Made by a program: the position numbers and the translations under genes
Part shown: piece by piece, positions 54,708-63,610 of the stretch
Layout of the letters: each line of letters begins with the position of its first letter
Position numbering within the stretch: the first letter of the stretch is position 1
Assembly: GCF_043555985.1 (NCBI RefSeq)
Contig: NZ_JBIGIC010000022.1
Span: 1 to 64,000, forward strand
Origin: Pelomonas candidula
GTDB taxonomy: Bacteria > Pseudomonadota > Gammaproteobacteria > Burkholderiales > Burkholderiaceae_C
Length of the DNA stretch: 64,000 nucleotides
Direction of reading: 5' to 3'
Notes under the pieces: generated by a model
The model's database searches: none
The model's input: the letters and a program-made list of their open reading frames with translations, nothing else
Told to the model about the DNA's origin: nothing

Positions 54708-55004
54708 TTACTTCTTGAGCGACAGCACCCACTTGGCCAGCGTTTCGGCCTCGGCCGGCGTGACGGCGTTGGGCGGCATGGCGATCTGGCCCCAGACGCC
54801 TGAGCCACCCTTCTGGATCTTCTCGGCCAGCTTCTTGTAGGCGTCCTTGTCCTTGGCGTACTTGGCGGCCACGTCCTTGTACGCCGGGCCGACGATCTTG
54901 TTGTCGATGCCGTGGCAGTTCATGCACATCTTTGCTTTCGCCAGCTCCGGATTGGCGAAGGCAGCGGGAGCGATCAGTGCAAGGCTGAGGAGCAGGACTT
55001 TCAT
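54708..55004 (-). CDS. Small periplasmic c-type cytochrome (c551/c5-like)
   Basis: A 98-residue precursor: a signal peptide of 17-18 residues, a heme motif C-M-N-C-H (Cys27, Cys30, His31) and an axial Met76 in I-A-M-P-P. The size fits class I cytochromes that shuttle electrons to oxidases or nitrite reductases. AGGTTC-like ribosome sequence is weak; the ATG at 55004 opens the signal peptide. Confidence 0.91.
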   Translation of the reverse strand: MKVLLLSLALIAPAAFANPELAKAKMCMNCHGIDNKIVGPAYKDVAAKYAKDKDAYKKLAEKIQKGGSGVWGQIAMPPNAVTPAEAETLAKWVLSLKK

Positions 55005-55070
55005 GGAGAACCTTTCGGGACGTTGAACTACAGTGGTTGCCAAAGATACCTGAACTGAAGGAGATGCCGC

Positions 55071-55331
55071 ATGGCATTCGTGTTGATCGGCGTTCTCTTC
55101 ATTGTGCTGCACCTTGGAGGCTGGGTGCAGTTTCACAAGGATGGCTTCTGGGCCTGGGCGATTGTGTTGTCGCCCTTTGCCTTGGCACTCGTATGGTGGG
55201 CCTGGTCGGACAAAAGCGGGTTGACGCAGCGCAAGGCCATGGAGGCGCTGGACGCCAAGAAGGCAGCACGGCGCGAGCAGCAGATGGAGGCGCTGGGGCA
55301 GTCCAGGCCGGGCGCAAAGAAGAAGCGTTGA
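55071..55331 (+). CDS. TIGR04438 small Trp-rich membrane protein
   Basis: An 86-residue protein with two hydrophobic helices rich in Trp (G-W-V-Q-F, F-W-A-W-A-I, W-W-A-W-S-D-K) and a basic, Gln/Ala/Lys-rich tail. This matches the TIGR04438 family of Burkholderiales, function unknown. GAAGGAGATG precedes the ATG. It is divergent from the small cytochrome gene. Confidence 0.78.
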   Translation: MAFVLIGVLFIVLHLGGWVQFHKDGFWAWAIVLSPFALALVWWAWSDKSGLTQRKAMEALDAKKAARREQQMEALGQSRPGAKKKR

Positions 55332-55419
55332 CGCGAGGCGTCGATGCTGCCTTGTCGGGCAGTCGCCCGAGGCTGACCTGAACTTGCTGAGCGAACTCTC
55401 TCGGACTTGTGACACAGGT

Positions 55420-57099
55420 TCATTCAAAACGATCCAGCACGGCGCCAGAACTCGCGCTCGACGCGTTCTTGGCGAACTTCGCCAGCACGCCCCGCGTGTA
55501 GCGGGGCGCCGGCTGCACCCATGCCGCGCGGCGCCGGGCCAGCTCGGCGTCGGAGACGTTGACCTCCAGCAGCAGCCGGTGCGCGTCGATGGTGATGGTG
55601 TCGCCCTCCTGCACCAGCGCGATGACGCCGCCCTCGTAGGCCTCCGGCGCCACATGGCCGACGACCATGCCCCAGGTGCCGCCCGAGAAACGGCCGTCGG
55701 TGATCAGCCCGACGCTTTCGCCCAGGCCCTGGCCGATCAGCGCGCCGGTTGGTGCAAGCATTTCCGGCATGCCCGGGCCGCCCTTGGGGCCCAGGTAGCG
55801 CAGCACCATGACGTCACCCGCCTTGATCCGGTTGGCCATGATGGCGGCCAGCGCGGACTGCTCGTCGTCGAACACGCGCGCCGGGCCCGTGATGACGGGG
55901 TTCTTCAGGCCGGTGATCTTGGCGACGCAGCCCTCGGGGCTGAGGTTGCCGCGCAGGATGGCCAGGTGGCCTTCGGCGTAGATGGGATTGCTCACGGGGC
56001 GAATGACGTCCTGTGTGGCGCTCAGGTCGGGCACATCGGCCAGGTTCTCGGCGACGGTCTTGCCGGTGATCGTCATGCAGTCGCCGTGCAGCAGGCCGGC
56101 CTTCAGCAAGGCCTTCATGACGGCCGGGATGCCGCCGGCCCGGTGCAGGTCCACGGCCAGGTAGCGGCCGCTGGGCTTGAGGTCGCACAGCACGGGGATC
56201 TTCCTGCGCATGCGCTCGAAGTCGTCGATGCGCCAGTCCACTTCCGCCGCGTGGGCGATGGCGAGGAAGTGCAGCACCGCGTTCGTCGAGCCGCCCGTGG
56301 CCATGATGACGGCGACGGCGTTCTCGATGCTCTGCCTGGTGACGATGTCGCGCGGCTTCAGGTCGGCCTTGACAGCTTCGACGAGCACGGCCGACGCCCG
56401 CCTGACGTTCTCGACCACCTCGTCCTCGACGTTGGACATCGTCGACGAGTAGGGCAGGCTCATGCCCAGGGCCTCGAAGGCCGAGCTCATCGTGTTGGCC
56501 GTGTACATGCCGCCGCAGGAGCCGCTGCCGGGGATGGCGCGCTTCTCGATCTGGCAGAAGTCCTCCTCGCTCATGCGGCCGGCGCTGAACTGGCCGACCG
56601 CCTCGAAGACGCTGACGATGTTGAGGTCCTGGCCCTTGTAGCGGCCCGGCTTGATGGTGCCGCCGTAGATGTAGATCGCCGGCACGTTGGCGCGCAGCAT
56701 GCCCATCATGCCGCCGGGCATGTTCTTGTCGCAGCCGCCGATCACCATGACGCCGTCCAGCCACTGGCCGCCCACGCAGGTCTCCACGCAGTCGGCGATG
56801 ACCTCCCGCGACACCAGGCTGTACTTCATGCCCTCGGTGCCCATGGCCATGCCGTCGGAGATCGTTGGCGTGCCGAACAGCTGCGCGTTGGCGCCCGCGG
56901 CCTTCAGCCCGATGACGGCGGCATCGGCCAGCTTCTGCAGGCCCGAGTTGCAGGGCGTGATCGTCGAGTGGCCGTTGGCGATGCCGATCATGGGCTTGCC
57001 GAAGTCGCTCTCCTCGTAGCCCATGCCGTAGTACATGGAGCGGTTGGGCGCACGGGCCACGCCCTCGGTGATGTTGCGGCTGCGGCGGTTGAAGCTCAT
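55420..57099 (-). CDS. ilvD: Dihydroxy-acid dehydratase
   Basis: Dehydrates 2,3-dihydroxy acids in valine and isoleucine biosynthesis using an iron-sulfur cluster. The 559 residues contain C-D-K-N-M-P-G and G-S-C-G-G-M-Y-T-A-N-T-M (cluster cysteines), and the C-terminal D-G-R-F-S-G-G-T-W-G segment. An upstream GGAGACC precedes the ATG at 57099. No other ilv gene is adjacent. Confidence 0.95.
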   Translation of the reverse strand: MSFNRRSRNITEGVARAPNRSMYYGMGYEESDFGKPMIGIANGHSTITPCNSGLQKLADAAVIGLKAAGANAQLFGTPTISDGMAMGTEGMKYSLVSREVIADCVETCVGGQWLDGVMVIGGCDKNMPGGMMGMLRANVPAIYIYGGTIKPGRYKGQDLNIVSVFEAVGQFSAGRMSEEDFCQIEKRAIPGSGSCGGMYTANTMSSAFEALGMSLPYSSTMSNVEDEVVENVRRASAVLVEAVKADLKPRDIVTRQSIENAVAVIMATGGSTNAVLHFLAIAHAAEVDWRIDDFERMRRKIPVLCDLKPSGRYLAVDLHRAGGIPAVMKALLKAGLLHGDCMTITGKTVAENLADVPDLSATQDVIRPVSNPIYAEGHLAILRGNLSPEGCVAKITGLKNPVITGPARVFDDEQSALAAIMANRIKAGDVMVLRYLGPKGGPGMPEMLAPTGALIGQGLGESVGLITDGRFSGGTWGMVVGHVAPEAYEGGVIALVQEGDTITIDAHRLLLEVNVSDAELARRRAAWVQPAPRYTRGVLAKFAKNASSASSGAVLDRFE

Positions 57100-57241
57100 G
57101 GCGGTCTCCTCGCGACGGCTAGAGTCTGGCGCGCTACCCGCCGCTTTTCAAACGCCGTCATGTCTGAAGTCACGCCGGGCAAACCCCAGCATCCGGCCTG
57201 TCGCGCACGGCGTTGAGGCGACGCCTTAAAGGAGTCCCCCG

Positions 57242-58228
57242 ATGAAGTTGTTCCGCGTCCTTCCGTTGGCCCTTGCCATGCTTGCCGGCGCCGCCCAGGC
57301 CGAGCTGCTGAAGGACCCGCAGTGGCAGGCCTGGCTGGATGCCGGCAAATCCGCCGACCTGGCCCGTGCCGCGCAGGCCCGCGCCAAGGCCCAGCCCGAC
57401 GACGATCAGGCCGCGATCGCGCTGGCCCTGGCCGCCATCGACGACAACGACGCGGCGCGGCTGGAGGCCAGCATCCCGGCGCTGCAGGCCTGCGCCGACA
57501 AGCGCCCGCAGGCCGCGTGCAGCTACGCGCTGGGGCGCGTGTACGGTCAGCAGGCGATGACGGCCAGCGTCTTCAAGATGCCGGGCCTCGCGGCCAGGAC
57601 CAAGGAGCAGTTCGTCAAGGCGGTCGAGCAGGACCCGGCGCTGTTCGAGGCGCGCAGCGGCCTCACGCAGTTCTACCTGATGGCGCCGGGTTTCGCCGGC
57701 GGCAGCGCGGCCAAGGCCCGCGAACTGGCCGCCGAGGTGCAGCCGCGCCAGCCGGAGCAGGCCAAGCTGCTGCGCGCGCTGGTGGCCATGAACGACAAGG
57801 ACTGGGCCGGTGCCGAGCGCGAGCTGGCCAGCGTGAGGCCGGGCGACGACCGCACCGTGGCGCGCGAACTGCGCGGCGAATGGTCGCGCCTGGGCTTCGA
57901 GTTCATGGAGCAGAAGAGCCTGCCCAAGGCCCGCGGCATCTTCGAGGCCCTGCAACGCGACTACCCGGCCCACGCGGCAGGCCCCTACGGCCTGGGCCGT
58001 GTGCTGACCGAGGCGGGCCAGCCCGACGAGGCCGTCAAGGCATTGGAGCGCGCCCGTGCGCTGGAGGGCGCGGAGCGGCTACCCATCGACCATCGCCTGG
58101 GCCAGGCGCTGATCGCCAAGGGCGACAAGGTCGCTGCCCGGGCGGCGCTGGAGCGTTTCGTGCAGAACAAGCGCGCCAACCCGCGCAACCTCGAAGAGGC
58201 CAAGAAGCTGCTCGCCGGCCTGGCCTGA
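57242..58228 (+). CDS. Exported tetratricopeptide-repeat protein
   Basis: A 328-residue periplasmic protein with a signal peptide (cleavage after A-Q-A, residue 20) and several degenerate TPR units across the mature chain, clearest at residues 110-140 and 235-300. The partner is unknown. AAAGGAG precedes the ATG. It is upstream of lgt, which starts 74 bases after its stop. Confidence 0.82.
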   Translation: MKLFRVLPLALAMLAGAAQAELLKDPQWQAWLDAGKSADLARAAQARAKAQPDDDQAAIALALAAIDDNDAARLEASIPALQACADKRPQAACSYALGRVYGQQAMTASVFKMPGLAARTKEQFVKAVEQDPALFEARSGLTQFYLMAPGFAGGSAAKARELAAEVQPRQPEQAKLLRALVAMNDKDWAGAERELASVRPGDDRTVARELRGEWSRLGFEFMEQKSLPKARGIFEALQRDYPAHAAGPYGLGRVLTEAGQPDEAVKALERARALEGAERLPIDHRLGQALIAKGDKVAARAALERFVQNKRANPRNLEEAKKLLAGLA

Positions 58229-58302
58229 GTACGCAGCCCCGCGGCGGGGGCGGGGAGGGGGCTGGCTATGATGCGGCCCGCTTCCGCTTTCCCTTCCGAG
58301 CC

Positions 58303-59124
58303 ATGCTGGTTCATCCCCAGTTCGACCCCATCGCCCTGCGTCTGGGCCCCGTCGCCATCCATTGGTACGGGATCACCTACCTCATCGCCTTCGGCCTGTT
58401 CCTGTGGCTGGCCGGCAAGCGTGCCCGCATGCCGCAGCACGTGGCCGTGGGCTGGACGAGGCAGGACGTCGACGACGTGCTCTTCTACGGCGTGCTGGGC
58501 GTGGTGCTGGGCGGGCGACTGGGCTATTGCCTGTTCTACAAGCCCGACTACTACCTGGATCACCTCGCCGAGGTGGTTGCGGTCTGGAAGGGCGGCATGT
58601 CCTTCCATGGCGGCCTGCTGGGCGTGCTGCTGGGCCTGTACCTGTTCGGCCGCCGCCGCGGGCGCAGCTTCTTCGAGGTGTCCGACCTGATCGCGCCGTG
58701 CGTGCCCACCGGCATCGCGGCCGTGCGCCTGGGCAATTTCATCAACGGCGAGCTGTGGGGGCGCCAGGCGCCGTCCGACCTGCCATGGGCCATGATCTTT
58801 CCGCAGGCCAACGACCCGGCCGGCTTTGCCCGCCATCCGTCGCAGCTCTACCAGGCGGCCGGAGAGGGCCTGCTGCTCTTCGTCGTCCTGTGGCTTTATG
58901 CCCGCAAGCCGCGGGCAACCGGGCAGATCTCGGGCGTCTTCATGGCCGGCTACGGCGTGCTGCGCTTCACGGCCGAGTACTTCCGGGAGCCGGACGATTT
59001 CCTGAAGGACTTCGCCGTCCGTACCGGCCTCAGCATGGGTCAGTGGCTGTGCGTGCCCATGATCATCGGCGGCATCGCCATCTTCGCCTGGGCCACACGG
59101 CGCAACCAGCGACCGGCGGGCTGA
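58303..59124 (+). CDS. lgt: Prolipoprotein diacylglyceryl transferase
   Basis: The first step of lipoprotein maturation: transfers diacylglycerol to the lipobox cysteine at the inner membrane. The 273 residues have seven membrane helices, the Lgt signature R-L-G-N-F-I-N-G-E-L-W-G-R near 147-159 and catalytic H-G-G in F-H-G-G-L. The lipoprotein channel at 5881-7341 and the DUF1800 protein are likely substrates. dnaQ follows after three bases. Confidence 0.95.
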   Translation: MLVHPQFDPIALRLGPVAIHWYGITYLIAFGLFLWLAGKRARMPQHVAVGWTRQDVDDVLFYGVLGVVLGGRLGYCLFYKPDYYLDHLAEVVAVWKGGMSFHGGLLGVLLGLYLFGRRRGRSFFEVSDLIAPCVPTGIAAVRLGNFINGELWGRQAPSDLPWAMIFPQANDPAGFARHPSQLYQAAGEGLLLFVVLWLYARKPRATGQISGVFMAGYGVLRFTAEYFREPDDFLKDFAVRTGLSMGQWLCVPMIIGGIAIFAWATRRNQRPAG

Positions 59125-59127
59125 CGC

Positions 59128-59856
59128 ATGCGCCAGATCTTCTTCGACACCGAAACCACCGGCCTGGAGGCCGACAAGGGCGACCGCATCATCGAGGTCG
59201 GCTGCGTGGAGATGATCAACCGGCAGCTGACCGGCAACAACCTGCATCTCTACATCAACCCTGAGCGTGCCAGCCACGAGGACGCGTTGCGGGTGCACGG
59301 GCTGACCGAGGCCTTCCTGTCGGACAAGCCCAAGTTCGCCGAGATCGTCGACCAACTGCTCGCGTTCCTGGCCGGTGCCGAGCTGGTCATCCACAACGCG
59401 CCGTTCGACATCGGCTTCATCAACGCCGAACTCAAGCGACTGAAGCGCGGCGTCCTGACCGACCACGTGGCCGGCGTGCGCGACACGCTGCTGATGGCGC
59501 GTGACCTGTTCCCCGGCAAGGCCAACTCGCTGGACGCGCTGTGCCGCCGCCTGGAAGTCGACAACACCAAGCGCGTGCTGCACGGCGCGCTGCTGGACGC
59601 GGAGCTGCTGGCCGACGTCTACATCCGCCTGACGCGCGGCCAGGACGCGTTGCTGATGGACGACCATGGCGACACATCAGGCGGCGAGGCGCACGCCACC
59701 ATCGAGGCGGTGGACCTCAGCAGTTTCGAGCTGCCCGTGCTGCTGGCCGATGCGGCCGAGATCGAGGCGCACGCCAAGCTGCTGGCCGACCTCGACAAGG
59801 CCGCCGGCGGCCCCTGCAAGTGGCGAGTGCTGGAACCCGCCGAACCCGTGGCATAA
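59128..59856 (+). CDS. dnaQ: DNA polymerase III epsilon subunit
   Basis: The 3'-5' proofreading exonuclease. The 242 residues carry DEDDh motifs: Asp and Glu in F-D-T-E-T-T-G, Asp in N-A-P-F-D-I-G-F, and His/Asp in H-G-A-L-L-D-A. The C-terminus would bind DnaE. The stop overlaps the -10 box of the tRNA-Val promoter. Confidence 0.95.
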   Translation: MRQIFFDTETTGLEADKGDRIIEVGCVEMINRQLTGNNLHLYINPERASHEDALRVHGLTEAFLSDKPKFAEIVDQLLAFLAGAELVIHNAPFDIGFINAELKRLKRGVLTDHVAGVRDTLLMARDLFPGKANSLDALCRRLEVDNTKRVLHGALLDAELLADVYIRLTRGQDALLMDDHGDTSGGEAHATIEAVDLSSFELPVLLADAAEIEAHAKLLADLDKAAGGPCKWRVLEPAEPVA

Positions 59857-59857
59857 T
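59852..59857 (+). promoter_or_regulatory. -10 box of the tRNA-Val operon, overlapping the dnaQ stop
   Basis: CATAAT contains the dnaQ TAA and is followed by CGCGGGC, a GC-rich discriminator typical of stable-RNA promoters. The tRNA begins 33 bases downstream. No convincing -35 is seen. Confidence 0.45.
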
Positions 59858-59889
59858 CGCGGGCTTCCCGAAAGCCAGTGCGTTTTCAA

Positions 59890-59964
59890 GGGCGGTTAGC
59901 TCAGCGGTAGAGCACTGCCTTCACACGGCAGGGGTCGCAGGTTCGAACCCTGCACCGCCCACCA
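59890..59964 (+). tRNA. tRNA-Val (anticodon CAC), copy 1
   Basis: A 75-base cloverleaf. The acceptor is GGGCGGT/ACCGCCC, the anticodon stem CTGCC/GGCAG with loop TTCACAC, and the T-arm GGTTCGAACCC; CCA is encoded. Anticodon CAC reads GTG. Identical to the next copy. Confidence 0.96.
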
Positions 59965-60004
59965 AGCCTTGCTTGGACTCCTTGAAGACGCGACGCCAGA
60001 ATTC

Positions 60005-60079
60005 GGGCGGTTAGCTCAGCGGTAGAGCACTGCCTTCACACGGCAGGGGTCGCAGGTTCGAACCCTGCACCGCCCACCA
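60005..60079 (+). tRNA. tRNA-Val (anticodon CAC), copy 2
   Basis: A base-for-base copy of the preceding 75-base tRNA after a 40-base spacer, so a tandem duplication. It shares the promoter upstream of copy 1 and the terminator that follows. Confidence 0.96.
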
Positions 60080-60093
60080 GTCCCTGACTGCTC

Positions 60094-60118
60094 AAAACCC
60101 GGCCTTGTGCCGGGTTTT
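60094..60118 (+). terminator. Terminator of the tRNA-Val pair
   Basis: AAAACCCGGC-cttgt-GCCGGGTTTT, a 10-bp perfect stem ending in four T, 14 bases after the second tRNA. Confidence 0.88.
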
Positions 60119-60157
60119 GTCGTTCTGGCACCGGCATTCCTTGTGGGCCCGAGGGAT

Positions 60158-60334
60158 TCAGTGCACGTTGCAGTCGCCAATCGACAGCACGCGGACCGCC
60201 CGCCGCCAGCTCAGCCGCAGTAGTGCCAGGAGGATTCGGGCCGCCAGCGCGGCGATCGACGCCTCCGCACTGCCCGGCGCCAATCCGGCATTCATGAGTG
60301 ACGGTGTTCCGTTCTTGACGTTCAGGTTCTGCAT
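60158..60334 (-). CDS. Possible small membrane-associated protein
   Basis: A 58-residue frame starting at ATG 60332-60334, with GGGGTGGGGC just upstream as a possible ribosome site. It contains an amphipathic helix rich in Ala/Leu/Arg (A-A-L-A-A-R-I-L-L-A-L-L-R-L). No family is recognised. It is the only coding candidate in the 60119-60441 spacer and could be chance. Confidence 0.3.
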   Translation of the reverse strand: MQNLNVKNGTPSLMNAGLAPGSAEASIAALAARILLALLRLSWRRAVRVLSIGDCNVH

Positions 60335-60441
60335 GCCCCACCCCTGCTATCGCGGATTCAGGGCACGAAGCTACCGGAGCCGGCCGTTGCGCGCACCCTC
60401 AAAAGCATGAGGCGCGACCGCCTCAAAAGAACGTCCTGTCC

Positions 60442-62472
60442 TCAGGCGCGCTGCCCGCGGCCGGCCGCCTTGGCGCGGTAGACGGCTTCATCCGCACGCT
60501 GCACCAGGCCGTCCCAGCCATCGGCGCCGGCCATCGCCACGCCCACGCTGGCGCCGATGCGCAGCTCCAGCTGGCCGATACGAAAGGGGGTGCCCGCCGC
60601 CGTGACGACCTTGTCGGCCACGGCGTCGGCGTTGGCCTTGGCGCGGATGCCTGGCAGCACGATGGCGAACTCGTCGCCGCCCAGCCGCGCGACGACGTCA
60701 GTCGGCCGCACCAGCTTGCGCAGCCGCTCGGCGAAGGCCTGCAGCAGCGCATCGCCCATCGGGTGGCCGTAGGTGTCGTTGACGGGCTTGAAGCGGTCAA
60801 GGTCGATGTAGAGCAGCGCCAGGCCGTCTTCGTGCGTGTCGTGGCCTTGTTCGAGATAGGTCTCCAGCCCCTGGCGATTGAGCAGGCCGGTCAGCGGATC
60901 GCTCTCGCTGAGCTTGAGCAGCCGCAACTCCTCCTGCTTGTGCATGGTGATGTCCTGCGCCACGCCGACGAAGCCGTCGAGCGCGCCGTCCGGCAGGCGC
61001 AGCGGGATGTAGGACACGAACTGGAAGCGCTGCTTGTCGCCGTAGTAGGAGTCACGCTCGAAGGCGACGAACTCGCCGTTCATCGCGCGACGGATGTTGG
61101 GCGCGCTGACGGCGTATTCCAGCTCGCCCAACTCGTCGCGGACGCGCCTGCCGATGATGTCGCTGCGCGGCTTGCCACGCCACTTCTCGAAGGCCGAGTT
61201 CACGAAGCGGTAGGTTTCGTCCGGCCCGACCGAGCCGATGACGGCGGGGATCGCCTCCGCGATGGAGCTCAGCGTCTGCGTCTGTCGGTGCAGGGCATCG
61301 CGCGCCTGCACCTGCTGGGAAATGTCGCGCATGACCGACGAGTAGCGCGAGATGCGGCCCCCCGCGTCCTTGTGGGCGAGCACCATGTGGTTCACGGGCA
61401 CGACGCCGCGGCTGCCGAGAATGAGCCGGGACTCGCCCACCCAGACACCGTGGCGTCGCGCACAGGGGGTGGCCGTCTGGAGCAGCATTTGCGTGCAGTC
61501 GGGCGTGTAGAACTCGGCGAAGCTGTGGCTGGTCAGGTCTTCGTCAGGGCCGAACCCGACGGCCTGGCGGCCGGCCGGGTTCATGTAGATGACGCGACCC
61601 GTCCAGTCCGTCTGCACGACGAAGTCGGGGGTGTTGTCGAAGATGTCCGTCAGCTCGCGAAGGGCGTTCTCCGCGGCCTTGCGCTCGGTGATGTCGATGC
61701 CCATCGCGAACACGCCGACGACTTCGCCGCGCGCGTCGACGTCGGGTACAAACTGGCTTTCGAAGGTGTGCAGACGACCGCCGATGCGCTTCTGAGATTC
61801 GAAGCGCTGGTCCTGGCCGGCCAGCGCCGCAGCCAGGCGGGCTTCGGTGGCTTCGTCGCGCTCGTCGCCCAGCAACTCCGCCTTCTTGCGCCCGAGGATC
61901 TGCTCGCGTGGCAGGCCGAATCGCTCGCAAAGCGCCTGGTTGACGAACTGATAGCGACCGTCGCGATCCACGTAGGCGACCTGGACGGACAGGTGGTCGG
62001 TGATGCCGCGGATGAACGACGCCTGCGTGGACAGCCGCAGTTCGAGGTCCTTGCGCTCGGTGATGTCCTGCAGTGCGCCGACGACCCGCACCGGCATGCC
62101 GCCGTCGTATTGCGTGTCGCCCACGATGCGCACCCAGCGCCGGTTGCCCTTGGCGGTGCGCAGCGGCACTTCGACGCTCCAGCGCTGGCCGGTGCGCAGG
62201 CCGTCTTCCAGGCTGGCGGTCAGTAGCGCCCGATGAGCCTCATCGATGAAGCTCAGCGCCTCGTCGAGCGTGGGGGCGTAGCCGGGCGGGGCCTCGTGGA
62301 TGTCGGCGACGGTCTGCGTCCAATGGATGCGCCGCTTGCCCACCAGTTCCATCTGCCAGCCGCCCACGTCGGCCAGTCGGCCCGAGACTTGCGCATCCTT
62401 CAGCGCGTCTTCAGCGGAGCGCCCGTCCAAGTGCGCCTCCGGCAACTGGCCCGTCGTGCTCGGCGTCATCAT
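60442..62472 (-). CDS. Multi-PAS diguanylate cyclase
   Basis: A 676-residue cytoplasmic sensor. Four PAS/PAC units in series (about 30-150, 150-275, 275-395, 395-515), followed by a GGDEF domain with the intact active site G-G-D-E-F at 598-602 and an inhibitory R-x-x-D (R-P-T-D) five residues upstream. It should make c-di-GMP and be product-inhibited. No EAL domain and no membrane segment are present. The ATG at 62472 is the first in frame. Confidence 0.92.
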   Translation of the reverse strand: MMTPSTTGQLPEAHLDGRSAEDALKDAQVSGRLADVGGWQMELVGKRRIHWTQTVADIHEAPPGYAPTLDEALSFIDEAHRALLTASLEDGLRTGQRWSVEVPLRTAKGNRRWVRIVGDTQYDGGMPVRVVGALQDITERKDLELRLSTQASFIRGITDHLSVQVAYVDRDGRYQFVNQALCERFGLPREQILGRKKAELLGDERDEATEARLAAALAGQDQRFESQKRIGGRLHTFESQFVPDVDARGEVVGVFAMGIDITERKAAENALRELTDIFDNTPDFVVQTDWTGRVIYMNPAGRQAVGFGPDEDLTSHSFAEFYTPDCTQMLLQTATPCARRHGVWVGESRLILGSRGVVPVNHMVLAHKDAGGRISRYSSVMRDISQQVQARDALHRQTQTLSSIAEAIPAVIGSVGPDETYRFVNSAFEKWRGKPRSDIIGRRVRDELGELEYAVSAPNIRRAMNGEFVAFERDSYYGDKQRFQFVSYIPLRLPDGALDGFVGVAQDITMHKQEELRLLKLSESDPLTGLLNRQGLETYLEQGHDTHEDGLALLYIDLDRFKPVNDTYGHPMGDALLQAFAERLRKLVRPTDVVARLGGDEFAIVLPGIRAKANADAVADKVVTAAGTPFRIGQLELRIGASVGVAMAGADGWDGLVQRADEAVYRAKAAGRGQRA

Positions 62473-62537
62473 GGCTCCGTCCGTGTGGGGCAGGTCCCGA
62501 GCCGATTATGGTGCGCGGCGAGGCGCGGCGGCGAGGC

Positions 62538-63116
62538 TCAGTAGTGCAGCCAGGCCGCGCCACCCAGCGCGATGCCGATGGCACCGGTGGCCAGCGTGGC
62601 GGCTTCCATCCAGCGCTTCTTGGTCAGCAGCGTGATGGCGGCCAGCGCGATGGAGATCTGCAGCGCCGTCGTCGCCTGGGCCCAGCGGTGGTGCAGGTGC
62701 ATCTGCTCGCCGCTGAGCTCGTCGAAGTGCCTGGACTCTTCCTCCAGCTTCTCGGCCGCGAGCTTGATGTCGCTCTTTTCCTTCTCGTAGCGGGCGATCT
62801 TGTCCTTGTACTTGGCCTTCTGTTCGTCGCTGGTGGTCAGGTCGAAGGCCAGCTCGGAGAGGTTCTGCTTGCTGCTCTTGGCCTGGTAGAAGTTCCACTG
62901 GTTGCTGGCCTCGGTCTTCTTGATGGCCGCATCGTTCTTGTAGAGCGCGGCATTGGCCTGCGTGGCGCCGCCCATGTACGAGAAGAACGCGCCGACGGTG
63001 GCGAGCACGGCCGTGATGACGGCGAGCTGGCCGGCGAAGCCCTTGGGTTCATGCTGGGCGGCGTGCTCCAACTCGTGGTCGTGCGGGCCGTGGACGTGGA
63101 AACCGTCTGAACTCAT
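62538..63116 (-). CDS. DUF4337 membrane protein
   Basis: A 192-residue protein with one N-terminal helix (about 30-48) and a pair of C-terminal helices (about 145-190), separated by a charged Lys/Glu coiled coil. It matches DUF4337, unknown function. Its ATG overlaps the folA stop (ATGA), so it is the last gene of a thyA-folA unit. Confidence 0.82.
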   Translation of the reverse strand: MSSDGFHVHGPHDHELEHAAQHEPKGFAGQLAVITAVLATVGAFFSYMGGATQANAALYKNDAAIKKTEASNQWNFYQAKSSKQNLSELAFDLTTSDEQKAKYKDKIARYEKEKSDIKLAAEKLEEESRHFDELSGEQMHLHHRWAQATTALQISIALAAITLLTKKRWMEAATLATGAIGIALGGAAWLHY

Positions 63117-63610
63117 GGGGCGGTCTTTCGAACGTAGTTGACGAAATCGAAGCGGACACCGGCGGCGCTGGTACGCGGCTCGCGGGCGGCTTCGGTGAAT
63201 TGATGACGCGGCCAGTCAGGGAAGTGCCGGTCGGCGTCGGGGAAGGCAGCGTCCACCTCGGTCAACGCGAGCTTGTGGGCACGGGGCAGGGCGAGCGCGT
63301 AGATCTCGCTGCCGCCGATGACGCAGACCTCGGGCTCGCCGCAAGCGGCCAGCGCGGCGTCCAGGCTGGCGAACACCTCGGCACCCGGCAGCTCGGTCGC
63401 GTTGCGGCTGACGACGAGGTTGCGACGGCCGGGCAGCGGGCGGAACTTGGCCGGCAGCGAGTCCCAGGTCTTGCGGCCCATGACGACGGGCTTGCCGGTG
63501 GTCAGCGCCTTGAAGCGCGCCATGTCCTCGGGCAGGTGCCACAGCAGCGCGTTGTCGCGGCCGATTGCGCCGTCCTTCGCAACGGCGGCCACCAACGTGA
63601 TCCGGCTCAT
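63113..63610 (-). CDS. folA: Dihydrofolate reductase
   Basis: Regenerates tetrahydrofolate used by thymidylate synthase. The 165 residues are standard: I-G-R-D-N-A-L-L-W-H-L-P-E-D near residues 18-31 (catalytic acid in the E-D position), M-G-R-K-T-W-D-S-L-P and C-V-I-G-G-S-E-I-Y. It is coupled to thyA upstream by ATGA and to DUF4337 downstream. Confidence 0.95.
   Translation of the reverse strand: MSRITLVAAVAKDGAIGRDNALLWHLPEDMARFKALTTGKPVVMGRKTWDSLPAKFRPLPGRRNLVVSRNATELPGAEVFASLDAALAACGEPEVCVIGGSEIYALALPRAHKLALTEVDAAFPDADRHFPDWPRHQFTEAAREPRTSAAGVRFDFVNYVRKTAP

Noticed and set aside
59890..60079. Direct repeats of 75 bases mistaken for CRISPR or satellite
   Set aside because: They are two complete tRNA-Val genes.
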